A stretch of DNA of 64,000 bases from AG25 sp035518815 (GTDB taxonomy: Bacteria > Gemmatimonadota > Gemmatimonadetes > Gemmatimonadales > GWC2-71-9). Location of the stretch: contig DATIXG010000102.1 in NCBI GenBank assembly GCA_035518815.1, positions 50,522 to 114,521 of the forward strand, written 5' to 3'. Below the pieces are notes generated by a model that saw nothing but the letters and a program-made list of their open reading frames with translations, made no database searches and was not told where the DNA came from. Positions 16,449-25,554 of the stretch are shown one piece after another (the first letter of the stretch is position 1; each line of letters opens with the position of its first letter). The translations under genes and the position numbers were made by a program.

Positions 16449-17542
16449 AGCGGCTTGTCGTAGATCCGGTACGTCTTATAGGGGCGGAAGCCCAGATGGA
16501 GGGCGGCGTTCACCATCGGGACGTTATCCTCGAGGATCCATCCACCTTCGCCCCAGTGGTAGCCCTTCGCGATCCCATGCTCCCAGATCCAGTTGTACAT
16601 CAGCGCGTCGACCCCGGCCCCGCGGTACTCCTTGAGCACGCCGAGGAGCAGGATTCGCAGCCGGCTGAGGCGCCGGGCATACCACAGGACCTTGAGGAGC
16701 CCGGGGAACAGCCGTCCGGACGGGTTGTGGCGCAAGGCCACGTTCAGGTCCGGCAGCGCCACCCCGAAACCGATGACCTTCCCTTGCCGCTCCGCGAAGC
16801 ACACGAGGTCCGGCACGACCACCGGCTTCAACTGCTTCGCCAGGTGGTCGATCTCGGCGTCGGTCAGGGGCACGAAGCCCCAGTTCTTCTCCCACGCCTC
16901 GTTGTAGATGGCCTTGACGAGACCGACTTCGGCGTCGAACCGCTTCATGTCGAGCTTGCGGAGCGTGATGCCTTTCCGCTCCGCGACAATCTTCGCCCCG
17001 CGTGCCAGCCGCTCCGGCAGATCGCCGCTCGAGCTTTCGAAAGCGATCAGGTCCTTGGCCTTACGGAACCCGTATGTCTCGTGGAGCGCGACGTAGCCGG
17101 GGTTGTTGTGCGGCATCATGAGGGTGGGGGGGGTGTCGAACCCTTTCACCAGCAGGCCGCAGTCGTCGTTGACCGATGGGTTCATGGGCCCGCGCATCGT
17201 GTCGAACCCGTGACGCCGCAGCCACTCGGCGGCGGCGTCGAACAACCCGTTCGCGACGACCTGGTCGTCGATGCTCTCGAAGAATCCGTAGAACCCCACA
17301 CGGTCGTTGTGCTCGCGGGTGTGGGCGTCGTTCTTGATCGCCGCGATCCGGCCGACCACGCGCCCGTCCCGGCGCGCGAGGAAGCACTGCACCACCGCGT
17401 GCTGGAAAAACGGATTCTTCTTGGGGGAGAGCAGGGTGCGGACGTCCATCCGCAGCTGGGGGGTCCAGAGGGGGTCGCCGCGGTACAGATCGTAGGGAAA
17501 ACCGATGAAGCGCTCGAGGTCGCGCCCGTTCGTGACGGGCAC
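16445..17542 (-). CDS. bcerS: GNAT-like acyltransferase, candidate bacterial ceramide synthase
   Basis: About 365 residues. I start at GTG 17542, which is preceded by GGAGTGGAGG; GTG 17551 is the alternative. Conserved blocks I recognise from the YghO/bCerS family are FPYDLYRGDPLWTPQ near the N-terminus, MRGPMNPSVNDDCGLLVKGF, PTLMMPHNNPGYVALHE, and the C-terminal GGWILEDNVPMVNAALHLGF. The fold has two GNAT halves. In Caulobacter this enzyme N-acylates the sphingoid base or 3-keto base, independently of the eukaryotic ceramide synthase family. It lies 14 bp after the SPT gene and overlaps the SDR gene, reproducing the spt-bcerS-cerR set. Confidence 0.8.
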   Translation of the reverse strand: MPVTNGRDLERFIGFPYDLYRGDPLWTPQLRMDVRTLLSPKKNPFFQHAVVQCFLARRDGRVVGRIAAIKNDAHTREHNDRVGFYGFFESIDDQVVANGLFDAAAEWLRRHGFDTMRGPMNPSVNDDCGLLVKGFDTPPTLMMPHNNPGYVALHETYGFRKAKDLIAFESSSGDLPERLARGAKIVAERKGITLRKLDMKRFDAEVGLVKAIYNEAWEKNWGFVPLTDAEIDHLAKQLKPVVVPDLVCFAERQGKVIGFGVALPDLNVALRHNPSGRLFPGLLKVLWYARRLSRLRILLLGVLKEYRGAGVDALMYNWIWEHGIAKGYHWGEGGWILEDNVPMVNAALHLGFRPYKTYRIYDKPL

Positions 17543-17556
17543 GACCTCCACTCCGC

Positions 17557-18762
17557 TCAGATGACCCCCAGCTCTTTGCCGAGCCGCGCGAACGTCTCCA
17601 GGGCCTGATCGATCTGCTCCGGGGCGTGCGTGGCCATCAGGCTCGTCCGCAGCCGGCACTGGGAAGGCGGCACTGCCGGAGGCACGACCGGGTTCGTGAA
17701 CACGCCGGCGTCGAACAGCTTGCGCCAGAACGTGAACGTCTTCTCGAGCGGCCCGATGAGCACGGGGACGATCGGGGTCTCCGTGGGGCCGATGTCGAAG
17801 CCGAGTGAGCGGAGCCCCTCCTGCAACCGTCGAGTGTTGACCCAGAGCTGCTCCCGGCGCCATGGCTCCCGCTGCATGATGTGCAGGGCTTCGAGTACCC
17901 CCGCGGTGTTCGACGGCGGCAGCGCCGCCGTAAAGATCAGCGGGCGGGAGTGGTGCTTCAGGTAATGGATCACCGTCTCCGACCCCGCCACGAACCCGCC
18001 GATCGAGGCGAGCGACTTGGAGAAGGTCCCGACGATCAGGTCGACCTCGTCGGTCAGGCCGAAGTGGGCGGCGGTCCCGTCGCCCTTCGGACCGATGACG
18101 CCCACCGCGTGCGCGTCATCGATGGCCAGCGCCGCGCCGGTCTTTTGTGCGACCCTGAGCAGGTTCGGCACGTCGGCGATGTCGCCTTCCATCGAGTAGA
18201 CGCCGTCGACGATGATCATCACGCCGGTGCCGGCGGGCACACTCCCGAGCTTCCGTTCGAGCTGCGCCAAGTCGCCGTGGTTGAACCGCACGGTCTCCCC
18301 GTGCGACATCTTGGCGCCGTCCACGATCGACGCGTGGTCGAGCTTGTCGAGAAACACCATGTCGCCGCGTCCCACGAGCCCCGAGATCAGGCCGAGGTTG
18401 GCCTGATAGCCGGTCGAGAACACGAGACAGGCCTCTTTGCCGAAGAACTGTCCCAGCTCGCATTCCAGCTGCTCGTGCAGGTCGATCGTTCCGTTCAGGA
18501 ACCGGCTGCCGGTGCAGCCCGAGCCGTAACGCTCGAGCGCGGCCTTCGCGGCAGCGAGGACGTCGGGATGGTGCGTGAGCCCCAGGTAGTTGTTGGAGCC
18601 CATCATGATTCGCGGCTTCCCTTCGATGACGACGACCGTGTCCTCGGAGTGGGAAATCGGCTTGAAGTATGGGTAGATCCCGGCGGCCTGGATCTCGCGT
18701 GCACGGGTGAAGGTCTTGCACTTGTCGAACAACGCGATGTTTTGCAGGGTCTCTGTACCCAC
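17557..18762 (-). CDS. spt: Serine palmitoyltransferase-type alpha-oxoamine synthase
   Basis: 401 residues from GTG 18762. Alpha-oxoamine synthase hallmarks: GSNNYLGLTHHPDV, GSGCTGSRFLNGT, VFSTGYQANLG, DKLDHASIVDG, AIDDAHAVGVIG with the PLP Asp and VGTFSKSLASIGGF with the Schiff-base Lys. The N-terminal YPYFKPI segment is typical of bacterial SPT and less so of KBL or BioF. Condenses serine and a long acyl thioester to 3-keto-sphinganine, the first step of sphingolipid synthesis. First gene of a four-gene minus-strand operon. KBL or a different AOS substrate remains possible, but the ceramide-type neighbours argue against it. Confidence 0.85.
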   Translation of the reverse strand: MGTETLQNIALFDKCKTFTRAREIQAAGIYPYFKPISHSEDTVVVIEGKPRIMMGSNNYLGLTHHPDVLAAAKAALERYGSGCTGSRFLNGTIDLHEQLECELGQFFGKEACLVFSTGYQANLGLISGLVGRGDMVFLDKLDHASIVDGAKMSHGETVRFNHGDLAQLERKLGSVPAGTGVMIIVDGVYSMEGDIADVPNLLRVAQKTGAALAIDDAHAVGVIGPKGDGTAAHFGLTDEVDLIVGTFSKSLASIGGFVAGSETVIHYLKHHSRPLIFTAALPPSNTAGVLEALHIMQREPWRREQLWVNTRRLQEGLRSLGFDIGPTETPIVPVLIGPLEKTFTFWRKLFDAGVFTNPVVPPAVPPSQCRLRTSLMATHAPEQIDQALETFARLGKELGVI

Positions 18763-18900
18763 GGGCCCTCGGGCGGGAGTGGACGGGGTAGCTTAGCCGC
18801 GCTGGGGGCAATTGGCAAGATGTCGATTGCGCAGCGAGTTAGCACGTGCCGTGCGTCACAGCGTAAGTTGTAACGCTTCCCGTCCCGATGAGGCTCTTCC

Positions 18901-19614
18901 GTGCGCCGTGTGTTGCTGGTCGCGCTGCTGTTGTTGACCTCCCGAGCAACGCGGGCCCAATCGTCGACCCCCGTCTACCGGGCAAACGGTCTGGATGTGG
19001 CGTCGGTCGTCGGCGCGGGGGCGCTGTACCTCGTTCCGTCGCTGCTGCATTTGCCCGACACCACCGGGGCATGCGCGCCGTGCGACCCCGCCACGCTTTC
19101 CGGGATCGATCGCGGGGCGGTCCAGCCTGTCTCCAGTACCGTCGAACTCGCGAGCGGCGCGGCATTGCTCGCCGTCGCTGCCGGCGCGGCCTATGCGAGC
19201 CTGCACGGTTTGCCTGGGCAGCAGATGCGCGGCAACGTGGCCGTGCTTGCCAACGCACTGGCCTGGACCGCCACTTCGGGGGAGTGGCTCAAAGTGGTGT
19301 TCCACCGCGAGCGCCCGGTGATGTACACCGCCGATGCACCAGCCGCCCTGGCCGACCGGGACAACCTGAAGTCGTTTCCGTCGGGCCATACCGCGCTCGC
19401 GTTTGCTGCCGCGACGTCCTACCTCGTGATCGCGCAGCGGCAGCACTTGCCCCATCGCGAGCGCAATGCGCTCCTGCTCTATGGGGGGGCGACGCTGGTG
19501 GGCGCGCTGCGCGTCGTCGCCGGTAAGCACTTCCCGACGGATGCGCTCGGCGGCGCCGCGTTGGGGATAGGCATCGGGTGGCTGGTGCCGACTATTCATC
19601 CAACAGTGCCGTAG
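18901..19614 (+). CDS. PAP2-family acid phosphatase, secreted
   Basis: 237 residues from GTG 18901 with a signal peptide (VRRVLLVALLLLTSRATRAQ). All three PAP2 motifs are intact: the KxxxxxxRP of LKVVFHRERP, the PSGH of SFPSGHTALA, and RVVAGKHFPTDALGG (R-x5-H-x3-D). It should dephosphorylate a lipid phosphate or similar ester in the periplasm. It is divergent from the SPT operon across 138 bp, so both might be coregulated, and it is followed 5 bp later by an amino-acid permease gene. Substrate unknown. Confidence 0.85.
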   Translation: MRRVLLVALLLLTSRATRAQSSTPVYRANGLDVASVVGAGALYLVPSLLHLPDTTGACAPCDPATLSGIDRGAVQPVSSTVELASGAALLAVAAGAAYASLHGLPGQQMRGNVAVLANALAWTATSGEWLKVVFHRERPVMYTADAPAALADRDNLKSFPSGHTALAFAAATSYLVIAQRQHLPHRERNALLLYGGATLVGALRVVAGKHFPTDALGGAALGIGIGWLVPTIHPTVP

Positions 19615-19619
19615 GCACC

Positions 19620-20990
19620 ATGCCCCAGCTGCCCCGCGTGATGCGCCTCCGCGACGTGGTGCTCTTCAACGTCACGGCGATCGTGGGGCTGCGCTGGCTG
19701 ACGACCGCTGCCCAGTTTGGGCCGGCCAGCCTGGTGCTGTGGTTGCTCGCCATGATGGCGTTTTTCCTCCCGTCGGCCGCGGCGGTGCGCGAGCTTGCCG
19801 ATGTCGATCCTGGCGCGGGCGGCATCTATCGCTGGGTGCACCGGGCGTTCGGGCCGCGTCATGCCATGGTCGCGGGGTGGCTGTACTGGTCGAACAATCT
19901 GCTGTACTTCCCGTCGTTGCTCCTCACGACGGCCGCGATGGCCGCGTACGTGGGGGGCCGCGGGACGGTGGCCTTGCAGGACAACGCCTGGTTCGTTGGT
20001 GCGGTGTCCCTCGCAGCGCTGTGGCTCGCCGTGAGCATGAACGTGGTCGGCCTGCGCGTCGGCCGATGGCTCCACAACGTCGGCGGCCACGGAACGTGGG
20101 GGGCCGCCACGCTGTTCGTCCTGCTCGCTGCCTGGGCGCTGGTGACGCGCGGCAGCGCGACCACGTTCGAGACCGCACACGTCCTCCCCGCGAAGTTCGA
20201 CTTTCAGCTCGTCAATTTCTTCGCGACCATGACCTTCGCCTTCGCGGGCCTCGAGCTCGCGCCCTCCCTGGGCGACGAGATCCACAACGCTGCCGCCACG
20301 CTCCGGCGGGGCGCGGCGCTGTCCGGCGTGGCGATCGCCGCGATGTACGTCGTGGGCACGACGGCCGTGCTGGTCGCGCTCCCCGCTCAGCAGGTGAGTA
20401 TCACGACCGGCGTGCCGCAGGCGGCGGCGGCGCTCGTGGACCGGCTCGGCGGCACGCACGCCGCGCTCTTCGCCGGCGCCATCGCCCTCCTGCTCGTGGT
20501 CGGCAACGTGGGAGGGGTCGGCGCATGGCTCGCCGGATCCGCGCGCCTCCCGTTCGCCGCGGGCGTCGATCGCGCGCTCCCGGTGGCATTCGCGCGCGTG
20601 CACCCCGAGTGGCAGACCCCGCACGTCGCCCTCCTGCTCCAGGGCGTGCTTGCCACCGCGTTCGTGATCGCCGGACTCGTCGGCGCGACCGTGCGTGACG
20701 CGTACGTCGCCCTGACCAGCACGACCATCGTCGCGTACTTCATTCCTTATCTGTACCTGTTCGGCGCCTATCTCCGGCTTCGGCGCCGGCGCACGCTCAA
20801 CACACTCGTCACTGGCTGGCTCGGTTGCAGCGCGGTCGCTCTGTCCATCGGTCTCTCGTTTGTTCCGCCGGCGGTCGAGCGCCCGGTGCTGTTCGAAGCG
20901 AAAGTGATCGGCGGTACGATCGTGTTTGTGGGGATTGGCCTGCTGCTCGCCGCGCGGTCCGGAGGCGGCGGGCCTAGGGACCGACGGTGA
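19620..20990 (+). CDS. APC-superfamily amino-acid permease
   Basis: 456 residues from ATG 19620, 5 bp after the PAP2 stop. About 12 hydrophobic helices; the first, VVLFNVTAIVGLRWLTTAAQFGPASL, and later FAFAGLELAPSLGDEIHNAA resemble the first and sixth helices of APC transporters, where substrate is bound. The usual GxGIF motif in helix 1 is replaced by IVGLRW, so substrate preference may be unusual. Its end overlaps the convergent lipoprotein gene by 17 bp. Confidence 0.75.
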   Translation: MPQLPRVMRLRDVVLFNVTAIVGLRWLTTAAQFGPASLVLWLLAMMAFFLPSAAAVRELADVDPGAGGIYRWVHRAFGPRHAMVAGWLYWSNNLLYFPSLLLTTAAMAAYVGGRGTVALQDNAWFVGAVSLAALWLAVSMNVVGLRVGRWLHNVGGHGTWGAATLFVLLAAWALVTRGSATTFETAHVLPAKFDFQLVNFFATMTFAFAGLELAPSLGDEIHNAAATLRRGAALSGVAIAAMYVVGTTAVLVALPAQQVSITTGVPQAAAALVDRLGGTHAALFAGAIALLLVVGNVGGVGAWLAGSARLPFAAGVDRALPVAFARVHPEWQTPHVALLLQGVLATAFVIAGLVGATVRDAYVALTSTTIVAYFIPYLYLFGAYLRLRRRRTLNTLVTGWLGCSAVALSIGLSFVPPAVERPVLFEAKVIGGTIVFVGIGLLLAARSGGGGPRDRR

Positions 20991-21375
20991 CCGAGTAGCC
21001 GGCGAGCGGGCGGAGCCCGTAGCCGTTCGACGCCGCGACTTGGTTCAATGCGACGCTGTACTGACTGGCGACGCCCACGTCCGGAACCTGGAAGCTGAGG
21101 ATCGACCCGCTTCGCACGCCACCCGTGACCACGAACCGGTTCGTCGTCGCCGCGAACGGCCCGCCCCACAGCGTGTCGCCCGAAGCCGCCGCGGGAGCCA
21201 CGGGAGCGGCCGGCCCCGAGAGGGTGAACAGGATGGCGCCGTCCTGGCCGTCGTTGGGATTCTGGAGCCTCACCACCAGCGTCCCAGGGACGGGACCGGT
21301 GGCTTGGTGCGCCTCGCAAGCGAGGGCCGCGCCGATGGCGCAGAGCGCGATCCAGCGACGGGCGCGCGTCATCAT
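20974..21375 (-). CDS. Small lipoprotein paired with M6 protease (copy 1)
   Basis: About 133 residues from ATG 21375, which overlaps the protease stop (ATGA-type coupling). The signal peptide ends in AALACE, a lipobox. The mature part is a compact beta-rich domain starting GTLVVRLQNPNDGQDGAILF and ending GYSVTVGP. A clear paralogue sits at 25551-25931 next to the second protease: GTLKVKLTTPNAGDGAILF and GYSLTVAP. I recognise no named family; the opening pattern is reminiscent of cohesin-like domains, but that is a weak impression. Coupling to the protease suggests a surface anchor, inhibitor or partner. Confidence 0.7.
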   Translation of the reverse strand: MMTRARRWIALCAIGAALACEAHQATGPVPGTLVVRLQNPNDGQDGAILFTLSGPAAPVAPAAASGDTLWGGPFAATTNRFVVTGGVRSGSILSFQVPDVGVASQYSVALNQVAASNGYGLRPLAGYSVTVGP

Positions 21376-23669
21376 GGCTCGACCTTGCGCACGGTGACGA
21401 CCGCTGATGCCGTGCCGGGCGGGGTGGGGCGGGCAGCGCGCACCCACGCGAGAAAGTCCCCAACGTCCACGTGCGCCGGGTCGTTCTTGTTACCCAGGTT
21501 GTCGACGTAACGGATCTCGGCGGTGGTCAACCCGCTCGCCGCGACCAGCTGCTGCAGCACCTTGGATGCAGCGAGCTGTCCCTCGAACGTCGCTGTCAGG
21601 GCCCACGGCCGCGTCATCGCCATCGCGAGCAGGCTGTCTGCGGTCGTGGTGTCGCCGCTCCAGCCGACGAAGATCATGCTGTTCGCGGGATGCGCGGCGA
21701 GCTGCAGCGTGCTCGCGTCGGAGAGATAGGCCCCTGTGAGGGCGCCTGTCGGGTTCGCGGAGACTGTGCCGGGGCCGCTCGTGCCAACCACGACACGAAA
21801 TGCTCGGACGAGGGTGGCCTCGAACGTGGAGCCGGCAGTTGAGGGCGTGACTGCGTGTGTGCGCGCGCCTCCGTCCGACCAGGACTGGTAGACCCACCGG
21901 ACGAGCGCGTCGGCGCGGTACTGGGTGTCGGCGACGGACACGGTGTGACTCGTGGAATCGAGCAGATCGGCGAATCGGTGGTAGCTCGCACCATCGACCT
22001 CGACCTGCGCCACTGTGTCGCTCGCCTGAACCTGGGTGAGGCTGCCGAAACGCATGCGGAAGAAGACGGCACCGTTGGTTCCGGTGCGTCGGATCGAATC
22101 GATCGCGAACCCCACGAAGCTCCCGTCCCAGTTCTTGATGGCGGCGGGGTTCGTCGCGAAGCTGAACGCGGTGTTGCCCGTGACGCCGGGGTAGGGATCC
22201 CCTGCGTCGCCTCGGGTGGTCAGCGAGCTAGCATCGGGGTAGTCGAGATTGCGGCGGCCGTCGGCCTGCGCCAGGGCCACGCCGTGGATCGGTCCGGCGT
22301 TGACGGTATTGCCGGCGTGAAATCCGTTGCTCGCGACCTTGAGCGAATCGATGTGCCAGATGAGCAGGCCCCCGCCACAGTTGGGCGGGTTGCCGCTCTT
22401 CGCGCAATGAATTCGAATCAGTGCCGTGTCCGCGAGCACCGCCTCCCGGTTCTCGAGCAGGAAGTACTCGCCCCGCGGATTGCTGCCCTGGATCCGCACC
22501 ACGAACGTACTCTCGGCCGTGGGCGCGGCCCCCAGCCCGTACGTGCCCGCCAGCGTGAGTGGCGCAGCGGTCACCCACCCCAGCTCGGCGAGCGACCAGG
22601 CCTCCATGCGGCTCGGACTCAAGGGCGCGGTGTAGTTGCCGCTGCCCATCAGGCCCCATTGCCCGGCTCCTTGAGTGGCATACTGGGTGTCGTACAGGTC
22701 CGGCAGGCCGAGGCCGTGTCCCGACTCGTGCGCCGCCGTGCCGATCGGCATGATCTGGGTTCCGCTACAGGCCTGCGCGCCTCCGACGCCGCTCTGGATC
22801 GTGTAGTCGCGCACCTTGATGAATCCGCCGTTGTGCGCCGGCGTCGCGGTCGTGTAGTCCGCTTCGAATCCGTTGTGGTCAACCAGGACGTAGCGGTGGG
22901 ACCACACGTTGTTGTTCGCGCCGCAGGCGCCGTCCACGTTCGGGTGAATGAAGATCGCCATATCTACGTAGCCGTCGTCGTCGCCGGAATTGGGGACGCC
23001 GTCGGGCCCGTCATTGTCGAACTGGCCCCAGTCGACTCCGGACGCGTCGAGCAACGTCAGCCCTTCCCGCAGCCCTGCTTGGAGACTGTCGATCGGGCTC
23101 ATGCTGGGCGAGGAGAATATTCCGTTGCAGTTGGTCGAGCCGAACGGATTCCCGGAACAGTTGGTGCCGCCCGTGTAGGAGACCTCGGGCTTGGACAACG
23201 CTACCCAGCCGAGCACCTGTCCCTGCATGCTGAACAGACCGTGGGACAGCTCCTCGTAGAATGTTCGAATTGTGTAGGGGCGTCCCGCTGGCGGCGTGGT
23301 TCCGAACAGAACGACGCGGTACTCGGACGTATCGTGGAGCGCGGGGACGTTGGTGTCGGCAAACCGCAGCAGGATGGCCGGGACTTGGAGCACGCCGGTC
23401 ACGACGGTGCCGGAGGCGGCCACGGCGGCGCCTGCAGCGCCCGGCGCTGCGGCACCGGCGTTCAAGCGCGCGAACGCGCGCTGAGAGAGCAGCGCCGCGC
23501 GCGTTTCGCGGATTCGCCTGGCGCGGGCGCGCCACACGCCGTCTTGCGAGAACTCGAAGCCCGGGATCTCCCAGCGGGGATGCATCTGCCCCTGTGCAGT
23601 CGCATGCAGCGGCAGTGCGAGGCTCAGGCACGCCAGGATGGCGATGATCCTCGAGGGCACAAGGGACAT
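21372..23669 (-). CDS. M6-family (immune inhibitor A-like) zinc metalloprotease, copy 1
   Basis: 765 residues from ATG 23669 with a signal peptide ending LHATAQ. The zinc site AHESGHGLGLPDLYD (HExxH at about residues 314-318) and QWGLMGSGN match peptidase family M6. After the catalytic domain come YRADALVRWVYQSWSDG and FRVVVGTSGPGTVSANP to FVGWSGDTT, which resemble a divergent InlB B-repeat. A C-terminal LGNKNDPAHVDVGDFLAW module looks like half of a dockerin calcium loop. It should be a secreted protease. A shorter paralogue (577 residues) faces it across 151 bp and lacks the repeat domain. Confidence 0.85.
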   Translation of the reverse strand: MSLVPSRIIAILACLSLALPLHATAQGQMHPRWEIPGFEFSQDGVWRARARRIRETRAALLSQRAFARLNAGAAAPGAAGAAVAASGTVVTGVLQVPAILLRFADTNVPALHDTSEYRVVLFGTTPPAGRPYTIRTFYEELSHGLFSMQGQVLGWVALSKPEVSYTGGTNCSGNPFGSTNCNGIFSSPSMSPIDSLQAGLREGLTLLDASGVDWGQFDNDGPDGVPNSGDDDGYVDMAIFIHPNVDGACGANNNVWSHRYVLVDHNGFEADYTTATPAHNGGFIKVRDYTIQSGVGGAQACSGTQIMPIGTAAHESGHGLGLPDLYDTQYATQGAGQWGLMGSGNYTAPLSPSRMEAWSLAELGWVTAAPLTLAGTYGLGAAPTAESTFVVRIQGSNPRGEYFLLENREAVLADTALIRIHCAKSGNPPNCGGGLLIWHIDSLKVASNGFHAGNTVNAGPIHGVALAQADGRRNLDYPDASSLTTRGDAGDPYPGVTGNTAFSFATNPAAIKNWDGSFVGFAIDSIRRTGTNGAVFFRMRFGSLTQVQASDTVAQVEVDGASYHRFADLLDSTSHTVSVADTQYRADALVRWVYQSWSDGGARTHAVTPSTAGSTFEATLVRAFRVVVGTSGPGTVSANPTGALTGAYLSDASTLQLAAHPANSMIFVGWSGDTTTADSLLAMAMTRPWALTATFEGQLAASKVLQQLVAASGLTTAEIRYVDNLGNKNDPAHVDVGDFLAWVRAARPTPPGTASAVVTVRKVEP

Positions 23670-23820
23670 TGGAATTGGAAACGGTACGCGCGAAATGGGG
23701 TCTCTCGCTGTGCGATTGGTCACGCAGCGGGAAATGTAATCACGGGCAGCCGCGGCACGCGCGTCGGGCGGTGTGACAGCGCGCACACCTGCCGGGCTCG
23801 ATGCGGGGTAGACTAGATTC

Positions 23821-25554
23821 GTGGCGATGCACGGTTTCGAGATGCGACGGGTGCTACGGTGGGGCGTGTGCGCGGGCCTGGGCTGTCTGATCCAGAGTGT
23901 CCCGGTCCCGAGCGCCGCGCAAACCCCCGGCCGCCTGCATCCACGGTGGGAAATTCCCGGCTTCGACTTCAGTCGTGATGGCGTGTGGCGCAAGCGGTCG
24001 CGGCAGGTGGCCGCGCGGCGGGCAGCGATGCTCGCGCGCCGGCAGTTTGCGGCGCTGAACGCGCCGCTCGCCGCCCGTGTCGCCGAGCCCAGCGGTCCGG
24101 CGGTTATGGGCACGCTCGAGGTCCCCGTCATCCTCTTCAAGTACGCTGACTCACCGGTCCCGGCGTTCGACACGGCCGCCTACAACGCTGTGCTGTTCGG
24201 GACCACGCCACCGCTGGGACGGCCCTACACCTACCGCTCCTTCTATCAGCAGCTCTCGAACGGCTTGCTCGACATTCAGGGGCAAACCTACGGTTACGCG
24301 GCGCTCGACTCTAACGAGGAGACGTACGCTGGTAAGCCACCCTGCAGTGGAAGTCCCTTTGGAAACTCCAACTGTAACGGGCTCTTCGACGGCGGACAGG
24401 TGGCCCCTGATCCGGTGACCCGAATGCAGAGCGGCCTGACTCGGGCCCTGGCCCAGCTCGATGCTTCGATCGACTGGACGCAATACGACCGCGACGCGGA
24501 CGGCTACGTCGACCTTGTGGTGTTCATTCAACCGGCGCTGGACGGCGCGTGCGGCGGCGCGAGCAACAACCACCTCTGGTCGCATCGCTTTTTCCTGGGC
24601 GCCTACGTCCCAGAGTTCCAGACTCACTCGCCGGGCCCTGGTGGGGTTGGATTCGAAAAGGTGCGGGACTACATCCTCCAGAGCGGGCTCGGCGGCTCGT
24701 CGGCGTGCGACACTATGAGCATCATGCCGATCGGCACCGTCGCGCACGAAACAGGGCACGGCTTCGGGCTCCCTGATCTCTATGACACCGGTCTGTACAC
24801 ATCGAGCGAGGGCATTGGCGAATGGGGGTTGATGGGGGAGGGGAACTACGCGACCGCGCTCAGCCCGGCCCGCATGGAGGCATGGTCGCTGAACGAGTTA
24901 GGCTGGGTGACGATCGTCCCGCTCACCGCCGCCGGGACCTACAGCTTCGGTGCGGCGCCCCTGTCCGACACCACGTTCTACATCCGGGCCCAGGGCGCGA
25001 ACCCCCGCGGCGAGTACTACCTGCTCGAGAACCGTCAGGCCCGTCAATCGGACTCGGCCTTGATCCGCAAGCACGGAGGGGGCGGCCTGCTCGTCTGGCA
25101 CGTGGACTCGACGCAAATCGCGCAACACGGCTTCAACGGGGACAACACCGTGAACGCGGGGCCGATTCACGGGCTCGCGCTCGTGCAAGCCGACAATCGC
25201 GGTGACCTCGACGCGGGCCGGAATCGCGGCGACGGCGGCGATCCCTACCCGGGGACGACGAGCAACGTGACGCTGTCGCTCGTCCACGCGCCGTTTCCGC
25301 TGAAGAACGTCGACGGATCATTTGCGGGCTTCTCGCTCGATTCCATCTGGCAGGTTGCGCCGGATAGTATGATGGCGTTCCGCGTCTCGTTCGGCGCGCC
25401 CACGCCGGCGGCCCAGGCCGTGATCGATCAGCTGCTGATCGGTACTGGCCTCGCGCCGACGGACCAGACTTACCTCGACTTGAGCGGCAATCGCAACGCG
25501 CAGTATGACGTCGGCGATTTCCTGGCCTGGGTCAACGCCGGGAACGTGCCATGA
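23821..25554 (+). CDS. M6-family zinc metalloprotease, copy 2
   Basis: 577 residues; GTG 23821 has a GGGG ribosome site at good spacing, with ATG 23827 as an alternative. Signal peptide to about SAAQ. HExxH is VAHETGHGFGLPDLYD (about residues 309-313) followed by EWGLMGEGN. The pro-region RLHPRWEIPGFDFSRDGVW nearly repeats that of copy 1, so the two are paralogues. The C-terminus ends in LDLSGNRNAQYDVGDFLAWV, the same short module as copy 1. Its stop overlaps the start of its lipoprotein partner gene. Confidence 0.85.
   Translation: MAMHGFEMRRVLRWGVCAGLGCLIQSVPVPSAAQTPGRLHPRWEIPGFDFSRDGVWRKRSRQVAARRAAMLARRQFAALNAPLAARVAEPSGPAVMGTLEVPVILFKYADSPVPAFDTAAYNAVLFGTTPPLGRPYTYRSFYQQLSNGLLDIQGQTYGYAALDSNEETYAGKPPCSGSPFGNSNCNGLFDGGQVAPDPVTRMQSGLTRALAQLDASIDWTQYDRDADGYVDLVVFIQPALDGACGGASNNHLWSHRFFLGAYVPEFQTHSPGPGGVGFEKVRDYILQSGLGGSSACDTMSIMPIGTVAHETGHGFGLPDLYDTGLYTSSEGIGEWGLMGEGNYATALSPARMEAWSLNELGWVTIVPLTAAGTYSFGAAPLSDTTFYIRAQGANPRGEYYLLENRQARQSDSALIRKHGGGGLLVWHVDSTQIAQHGFNGDNTVNAGPIHGLALVQADNRGDLDAGRNRGDGGDPYPGTTSNVTLSLVHAPFPLKNVDGSFAGFSLDSIWQVAPDSMMAFRVSFGAPTPAAQAVIDQLLIGTGLAPTDQTYLDLSGNRNAQYDVGDFLAWVNAGNVP

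Noticed and set aside
21855..23816. 653-residue plus-strand frame opposite M6 protease copy 1
   Set aside because: Shadow; the minus strand has the HExxH site and signal peptide.
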